A stretch of 64,000 bases of DNA, taken from the NCBI GenBank assembly GCA_037953625.1, contig CM075654.1, positions 51,529,001 through 51,593,000 on the forward strand, in the 5' to 3' direction. The translations under genes were made by a program, and so were the position numbers. Shown here piece by piece: positions 57,297-64,000 of this stretch. The notes beneath the pieces were generated by a model, which had not been told where the DNA came from, searched no databases, and saw only the letters and a program-made list of their open reading frames with translations. This DNA is from Crotalaria pallida. Lineage: Eukaryota; Streptophyta; Magnoliopsida; Fabales; Fabaceae. Position 1 is the stretch's first letter; the number at the start of each line of letters is the position of its first letter.

Positions 57297-60200
57297 CTAC
57301 AACAAAAAGTTGATTTATAACATGACCTTCTGTTAATCTGTCTTGTAGGCCCACCCATTTTTGTCCAAGAATGCCTGAACTACTTCCTTCATGGTGTAGT
57401 TTGGTACTAGCTGCCATGGGTAAAGCGGCTGCCGTGTGGTAGGATCAAACTTTCCAACCTGTTTTCCGAAGAAGTTAAATTATTACACAATAACTAATTG
57501 AATGATCCTCACCCCAAAAACTGAATTGAACGAAATGGAGAAACATCTGATCAGGAAGATGGGTGTAAAAGTCACATTACCTTCTCAAGATGCGTAAGAA
57601 TCGCTGCCTTCTCATACGTATGTCCGCTTGGAGTAATGATAGGATCACGGAAAATTTCAAGCGTGATCTTACAGCATAGATAATGCGGCACCTAAAATCC
57701 TCAACAGGCATGATAAATAATTAGGCAATTTTATGGCAAACATTAAAGCTTTTATGAAGATATAATAAAAGACTTGCTATGTATGCACCTCTGTGGGTAT
57801 GTCAGCCTCAGCAACTTTATCAAATACTCTTCCCAAAGCCTCTAATTGTTTTGAATGGGAAGCATGAGGAACTTCTATAAATCCTTCCAAGAAGGAGACA
57901 TCATTGAAGTATTTCTCCCTCAGAGCAGATTCACAAGACTCCCTGCAACATCACATAATTTATTTAGCAACTAATAACAACTTGCCATTATAACTATAAC
58001 TCCTAAGTCCTAATCCATAACTAAACGACACTTGACTGATCACAAAAAAACAAAATGTCTTTTAAGTACTATTAACAACAAATCTAGTAGAGATGGTTGA
58101 ACACCAAGAATTAATGAATGACCCTAAGTTCATAGGTCTGACAATAACCATATATAAAAACATACTTTAATTGCTGCAATTCCTGTGATCGTTTGCTAGA
58201 TGAGCGTTCCCACTCTTGGTATTTTGCTTTTGCAAGTTCTTTCCATATCTCCTCTACCATGTGGCCCTTAGAATTGGCACCTCTATCGAGGTCGAAAGCC
58301 TAGTATAAATGACGACAACAATCAATGCGAAACTCATCATGCATGAAAAATGAGGAAAACAACCTTTAACAATATATATTAGCAAAAAATTAAACTAAAG
58401 AAATAATATCTGATCAGCAAAAATTTAATATTTGATCAGATGCATGTGACATCAATATAAATTAAGCACCAAAGAACTTAACATCTCAATAGCAGGACTC
58501 AGACATTGTGTTTTGTTGTCGTTGGTTGTTTAGTAAAAATCACAGACATAAATAAACAATAGAAAAGGGAATTCATATATATATATATAAGAACAAGAAC
58601 AAGAAACACAAGAACACTGATGCAAGATTGAACTACTCATATTGGAGCTCCTTGTTTGAATATGCTGCAAATTTCTATATAATTCCACAAGGTGCAACAA
58701 CTAGAGTCAACTAATTTCTAGTAGCTTCTAGACAATTGTAGTAGAATCTTGTAATAGCACCAAATAAATAAACAACCCAAGTCTAGATACATGTAAAAAA
58801 GGATGCAAGTAGAAATTACTACAAGTTTCTTCCACCTAATACGTCTCCTATAAATAGATAACCAGAAGCTATTGTAAGGTGTGGTCTAATGAAGGGTATC
58901 TAAGAGAACCATACCATGTATCAAGTGTATGTATGCTCTTCATCCCACTTAAATACTTCTTCAACTATTATTCAATCAAATATTTGTTACATTTCATGTG
59001 CTAATCTATCTCATCCCATATCCATCTATTCAACTATCATCTCTATCTTCCACTAAAATCCAACAGTGGTATCAAACCTACGTTCGGTCATCCACGAGGC
59101 GTAGATAACTATTGTTCCATACTGAAGGTTTAGACAAAATACTCAATTACTCCAAACAAAAAATCTTCTATCAATGCTAAAATACTAAACAATTCTCTAG
59201 AGTCATTGCAGACTTAACCCAACTACTAGCTATGTTTGTCCCAATTTTCGAGATATGTGGTCTCAGAGACTCAAGCTCAAAAACGGAGCACAAGTTTAGG
59301 CGATTGCCAAAATGGAAGACCTGAGATCTCTGAGGCTCTGCTTGAGTAAAAGCCATGGAAAATTGGAAGAGTCTCTATCTAACGATTAACAAGGAGACAT
59401 ACGACTATAAAAGCAAGCAAGAATCCCTGTCATAAGTCCTATCACCAAGCTGACAAGGAAACTTGTGACCACAAAAAAACACATGGTGAAGTTATTGACA
59501 AGGTAGAAGATCTAATTTGGAGTTCTACTATAACATTAACTGGAATGTTGGAGGAGGAGAAGTTTTGCAAGACAAGTTGAAGAAATTTGCATCAAGGAGG
59601 AGTGTTTGAATATGATGCAAATTTCTAGATAATTCCACAAGGTGCAACAACTAGAATCAACTAATTTCTAGTAGCTTCTAGACAATTGTAATAAAATCTT
59701 GTAATATCACCATATAAACAACCATGTCTAGATATATGTAGAAAAGGATGCAAGTAAAAATTACTACAAGTTTCTTCCACCTAATATTTACATCTCCTAT
59801 AAATAGATAACCATGAAGCTATTGTAAGGTGTGGTCTAATGAAAGGTAATCTAAGAGAACCATACCATGTACCAAGTGTATGTATGTTCTTCATCCCACC
59901 AAAATACTTCTCTAACTACTATTCAATCAAATATTTGTTACATTTCATGTGCTAATCTTCTTTTTTTCCCATATTCATCTATTCAACTATCATCTCTATC
60001 TTCCACCAAAACCCAACCCCACACTCCTCCTAAGTCCTAACTGTACAGACTTGATCTAAGAAATAAGTCCTAAACTCACAAGTTCTTGCTAGAGATAGAT
60101 ATAACAGTTTATATATATAAATAATAACAAACAAAAGAGGTGGCTTCGGTCACTGCTAACCGTCTGCAATTCCACGCATCCCTTGCCATATTCTTGCCTA

Positions 60201-62759
60201 TGTTGTAACGCAAGTCCCAACAGATAGTGAGCCTGAAATGAGCAAAATAAGATATTGCTAGGTATAAGCTAGTTCAAACTTCAAACAAAGAAAATAGCTG
60301 ACACAACAATAACAAAATAAATGAACTAGGAGCAACAAGTATCAGATATAAAATGCTTCACTCAAATGCCACATTATCCCTTCTTCATAGCATGATAATG
60401 TCCATGTATCAGAAGGAATAGTATCACACAAATACATCACGTGTACATTTGGATTCTATCAATATATTTCAATATCATCGCATATGAAAATTAAGAACCT
60501 ACTCAGTCAAGCAACTTTAAGTTTCGAAACTAAGTACAACATCTTATGGAACAATCTCCCATGTAACTTTTAAGGTTTCAAATGCAAGAACAAAAGCAAT
60601 CACATGCGTTATTGGCTTGGCACCTTGTGTTAGAATATCTAGAAAATATCATAATATATGCATCATACCTTGTCATATTTTTCAATATCTTTAAGATAAA
60701 TTGCTGGATTAATCAAACTGATAAAGCAATCTTAGGGGTCATATTCGGTTCATTATGTTCCCTGATTTATTTCCTCATTTGATTTAGGGTTCCGAGTCTA
60801 GTACTTAATGTAATTCCTGGTACAAATCTTAGTACTAGATTATATTGCGGAATAGTGAAGTGGTTGGTTGGTGGCTGGCGGCTACCCGACTCACCATAGA
60901 TTTGTGTTTTCGCTGGGTGCTCATCATAAAGGATGACATCCATGTTCCAAACCATGTCTTCTTAGTCTATCACAATTTATTAAATATTACAAAAATGTCA
61001 TCATAGAAGTTAGGAAATTATTTTTCATAATGAAATGTGATTAATTGAAGACATGGTCGGAGACATAGTTTGAAACATAATTTGGGACAAAAAATCTGAT
61101 TTTCCTCGTTGCAACCACATTCATAAGTTGAATTTCAAGAAGCTATTGCCATCACAATATAAAGTTTTGTATGCCATATACACCCCGATGTTTTTTAATA
61201 CTTCATCCGTTTCATTAAGTTAGTAAAAAACATAGAAAAATTTTGTTCCAAATTAAAGTTAAAATAGTGAATAAAAAAATTGAAATTGCATTGTATATTT
61301 TATGATTGGTTAATTAAAGAAACATGCATTAAATACTTGCTTTGATAATTGATTGATTTGGGAAACAATATATTAAAAACATGTTTTCTTATTTTTGTTG
61401 AATTTTAAAAAATTTACTAACTTTTTAGAACATATGGAGTATAAGAGAAAAATTAATATTTATCCTCGTTTAAAATATAAGAAAAAGTTAAAACATAAAA
61501 CATTTTTAAAATATGATTATTTTATTTTATTTTTGTTTAATTTTCGATACTAGTTTTCTAAAATGCTTTTATTTTTTTTATATAGAAAAAATTAAATATA
61601 ATCAACAAATCACCTTAATAAGTTTAAAATTAATTTTTTTTCCTTGTATTTTAAATTGGAAGAGGTATCATAAATCATAAATATACTCCCTCCGTCCCAT
61701 TATCTTGATAAAAGTCAAACAAGTCAATGAAAATAAGAGAGTATCTGTTTAATATAATACATGATTCATTTATTAATTACAAATTGATATTACACAAATT
61801 TTCATATCATTACAATTAATACATATTGCAAAATTGCGTAAAAAAAATCTTTAAATGTGTTTTCCTTATTTACTTATCAATCACAGATACAATATACAAT
61901 CTTCAAGATTTTTTATTTATTTTTTTTACTTTAATACGAGACAATTTTTTTTTGCATTTTTTTACTAAGATAATCCAATTGAGAGAGTATCTATCTAAGA
62001 CACAACTAAATCGAGTGCACAAATTCAATCCAAGTACAAGGTTCCAAATCTATACTTAACCAATGCAGCCATCACAAACAAATCAAATTTGAAAGAAATA
62101 ATGATAAAAATACTAATAATAAGATAAATATTGCAGAGACCTTCACTGAATTGCTGTCGAGCTGAATAGCTCTCCGAGAGTCTTCCTCTACTCTTATCCA
62201 GTCACTACGAGCATCACGAATAAACAAACGAGTTAACAAAACAAAAACCAAAGGTTTTAACTGAGTAAAGCAGCACTTTGGTCCTTTTAAAAAAAAATGA
62301 ACCTCAATGACTCAATCAAACACATAACTAAATTGCTATCATTCTACTCAAACATATCAAAATAACAATAATATAAACTAAAACAGATAGATGCCAATTC
62401 ATATATATCATACCTGCGCTTGAGATGGCACAGAGCACGGTTGGTATAATACACAGCCACATTGGGGCACAGAGTAATTGCCTTGATCCAAAGAAACCCA
62501 CCAAAGAACAAACAAACAAACAAAACAGAAAGAAACCCATGTCAGAAAAACAGAAAAAGTTTCAAGCTTCACTATTATTTTCTACAACCGAAAACATCAA
62601 TGACTGAAAAGTGAAACCAACCTCGGTGTAGGCATCAATGGCTTCTGTGAAACGCTGTTTCTTGAAGCATGAGTTACCATCGATTCGGAGTAGCTCGGCT
62701 TGTTTAGCCTCCTCTGGTGACTGTGAAGAACCCATGTCTCTTTCTTTACGAACACTCAT
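57297..62759 (-). CDS. CHIP: E3 ubiquitin-protein ligase CHIP (TPR + U-box), eight exons
   Basis: Minus-strand exons: 62759-62622, 62481-62414, 62204-62141, 60232-60161, 58299-58166, 57942-57789, 57691-57581, 57458-57297. All introns are GT-AG and the phases join. The product is a 300-residue protein: TPRs (about 10-120; IDGNSCFKKQRFTEAIDAYTE, YYTNRALCHLKRR, AHYLLGLALQHR), a charged helical linker (EEIWKELAKAKYQEWER), and a U-box (about 213-285; YLCCKITLEIFRDPIITPSG, GKFDPTTR). CHIP binds Hsp70/Hsp90 tails through its TPRs and ubiquitinates misfolded clients. The start could also be the Met at 62735 (MGSSQ). Oddity: exon 8 has six A in the codons after FLD. Five would give the family ending GWAYK and a stop at 57332; as given the frame runs on to TAG at 57297 with an unrelated tail. 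The large introns hold MITEs and a TRIM. Confidence 0.92.
58648..58652. repeat. Target-site duplication of the TRIM, left
   Basis: CTCCT before the left LTR is repeated at 60024-60028 after the right LTR. Confidence 0.65.
58653..60023 (+). mobile_element. TRIM-type non-autonomous LTR element in CHIP intron 4
   Basis: Two direct repeats, 58653-59065 (413 bp) and 59603-60023 (421 bp), both starting TGTTTGAATATG and ending CA. After the left LTR comes gtggtatcaaacct (59066), close to the tRNA-Met PBS. Before the right LTR is a purine tract, atcaaggaggag. The 537-bp internal region has no open frame. Total is 1,371 bp, flanked by CTCCT. Each LTR has a TATAAATA (58849-58856 in the left). It lies antisense to CHIP. 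The right LTR has a 5-base insertion near its end. Confidence 0.85.
58849..58856 (+). promoter_or_regulatory. TATA box in TRIM LTR
   Basis: TATAAATA within ctcctataaatagata, conserved in the right LTR near 59809. It could start transcripts antisense to CHIP; no direct evidence of activity. Confidence 0.45.
61201..61439. mobile_element. Stowaway-like MITE in CHIP intron 3
   Basis: TA-flanked, 239 bp. The left end CTTCATCCGTTTCATTAAGTT pairs with the right end AACTTTTTAGAACATATGGAG. Confidence 0.6.
61686..61987. mobile_element. Stowaway-like MITE in CHIP intron 3
   Basis: TA-flanked, 302 bp. The left end CTCCCTCCGTCCCATTATCTT pairs with the right end AAGATAATCCAATTGAGAGAG. Confidence 0.7.
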
Positions 62760-62852
62760 TGTTAGTATTTGTTGGTTGTTTGTTTTTTTTTTCTTTCTCT
62801 CACGGAATTGTGTTGTCTGAAGTAATTGCGTATGAGGTCTGAATTGTGAGTG

Positions 62853-62860
62853 TATATATA
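62853..62860 (-). promoter_or_regulatory. TATA box of CHIP
   Basis: TATATATA on the minus strand, about 95 bases before the first CHIP ATG (62759). Spacing suits a core promoter with a leader of about 60 bases. Confidence 0.5.
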
Positions 62861-63079
62861 ACGAGAAGAGAAAGGTTATATTTTAGGAGAAGAAGGACTG
62901 ATGGAGTGGCGAGACAAGTTTAGAACTTCGCCACCGTTTGTTTGCTTTGGTTGGGCCATGATATAAAAATGAGTTACTTTGTCTCCAAATAAATACAAGC
63001 ACTACTTAGATTAAAATACTTATATTAAAAAATTAGTTAATATTGTTAGTGGTTTTGTAAATAATAATAGTATTTGGTA

Positions 63080-63396
63080 TTCTTTCGGGTCCTATATAGG
63101 GCATACTTAATCATATTCTTTTTTGATAGAATACTTAATCATATTCTTCAGATCAAAGAAAGTGGTTAGTTTTGTGAATTTTATGAGAATATATTGTAAC
63201 ATTACAATTTATCCCTCCACTTATTTGGAAAGTTCACATTCGTTAATAAATAACAAAAAAACATAGTTAGTCAAAACATTTAATAAGGAAAAAAAAAGAG
63301 AAAAAACAACTAATGATTCATAGGAAATATAAAGAGTCTATATATAAGACCAAAGATTTCTTCTAGAAGGTGCCCTATATATAGGACCAGAGAAAG
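63080..63396. mobile_element. Stowaway-like MITE upstream of CHIP
   Basis: The left end TTCTTTCGGGTCCTATATAGG pairs with the right end CCTATATATAGGACCAGAGAAAG. About 317 bp, flanked by TA. A short internal duplication (tacttaatcatattctt) occurs at 63105-63148. Confidence 0.6.
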
Positions 63397-64000
63397 TATT
63401 TTACTTTTTTAAAATTATCCCAATAAAATAATTATTGTATCATTGAGAGTTTAAAAGGTGTTGATTAAATAAGGGTGTTTGTGGAAAAGATATATAAAGA
63501 CAAAGGAAACAAATTATCTAGTGCGCTTATATTTAGAGATAGGAGGAGTAAATTGGTTTATGTAATCATTGAGAGTTTAAAAGGTGTTGATTAAATAAGG
63601 GTATTTGTGGAAAAGAAGTAATTAATATATTAGAAATTGAGATATGTGCTTATATATAAAGACAAAAGAAACGCATTATCTAGTGCGCTTATATTTAAAG
63701 ATAGGAGGAGTAAATTGGTTTATGTAATAAATATTGGGTTGAATAGTACTCTCTCTCTTAAATATTCCCAGTGTATATTTTTTGGCCTTTAAAGTTTTTT
63801 TCTTTATATTCCATATCTTTTGTTTTTTTTACAATTCTAATGCATAAATATATTTTTTTTCAACTTTAACCATCCATTCAATTATTTTTTTACTCCTCAT
63901 TAATTCTACTTTTATCATCTCTAAACCACTATACATAAATTAATAGACACATTTACTAATAAATATTAAATACTACTACAATTTTCAATAAGGATTAAAT
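63397..64000. other. Decayed MITE sequence
   Basis: Two related segments (about 63440-63560 and 63560-63740) repeat the phrases 'cattgagagtttaaaaggtgttgattaaataagggt' and 'tctagtgcgcttatattta.agataggaggagtaaattggtttatgtaa', a tandem duplication of about 130 bp. No gene seen to the window end. Confidence 0.5.

Noticed and set aside
60582..60782. 66-codon frame in CHIP intron 3
   Set aside because: Hydrophobic by composition, lies in an intron, no homology recognised.
1..64000. tRNA or rRNA genes
   Set aside because: I saw no cloverleaf with the usual A and B box sequences; the tRNA-Met-like matches are retrotransposon primer-binding sites.

Overview
The window is nuclear DNA of a flowering plant. 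It shows GT-AG introns, plant-specific B3-domain genes, a plant-type CHIP ubiquitin ligase, Ty1/copia and Ty3/gypsy LTR retrotransposons primed by initiator tRNA-Met, and dense Stowaway-like MITEs. A dicot, probably a papilionoid legume, fits best; that assignment rests on the general look of the transposons and genes, not on a species-level match.

Layout. (1) 1-3,000: AT-rich DNA with a Helitron-like 3' end and a degenerate RNase H fragment. (2) 3,071-20,612: a local cluster of five B3-domain (REM-like) genes, four on + (called B3-A to B3-D here) and one on - (B3-E), separated by MITEs. A two-exon GRF zinc-finger/membrane protein gene with a frameshift lies between B3-D and B3-E. B3-C and B3-E share identical internal exon lengths and form a divergently diverged inverted pair. 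(3) 21,120-23,350: a promoter-like cluster of AACGACGNCGTTT motifs, a plant-mobile-domain remnant and a MITE. (4) 23,354-29,017: a complete but decayed Ty1/copia element (C1) with a 5-bp target-site duplication (TSD) and a MITE in its right LTR. (5) 29,386-52,001: nested retrotransposons. A Ty3/gypsy-like element without coding capacity (G1, +) has its 3' LTR split by a second one (G2, -). The 3' LTR of G2 is split in turn by a 10.7-kb Sirevirus-like copia element (C2, +), which carries gag, pol and an extra downstream ORF, and by a solo LTR (S1). The TSDs support each step. (6) 52,007-57,290: AT-rich, MITE-rich DNA. (7) 57,297-62,759 (-): the one well-preserved housekeeping-type gene, a CHIP (STUB1) co-chaperone E3 ligase in eight exons. 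Two of its introns carry MITEs and a small TRIM-type LTR element, and its last exon has an apparent 1-base insertion. (8) 62,900-64,000: more MITE sequence.

The most unusual feature is that three otherwise different LTR-type sequences each carry a dispersed array of a short perfect palindrome with TCGA at its centre: ACTCGAGT in C2, TAATCGATTA in G2 and weakly in G1, and TCGCTCGAGCGA near 7,200. C2 also has an unexplained 446-residue third ORF. Exon limits were derived by hand from splice signals and reading phase; no database search was possible.
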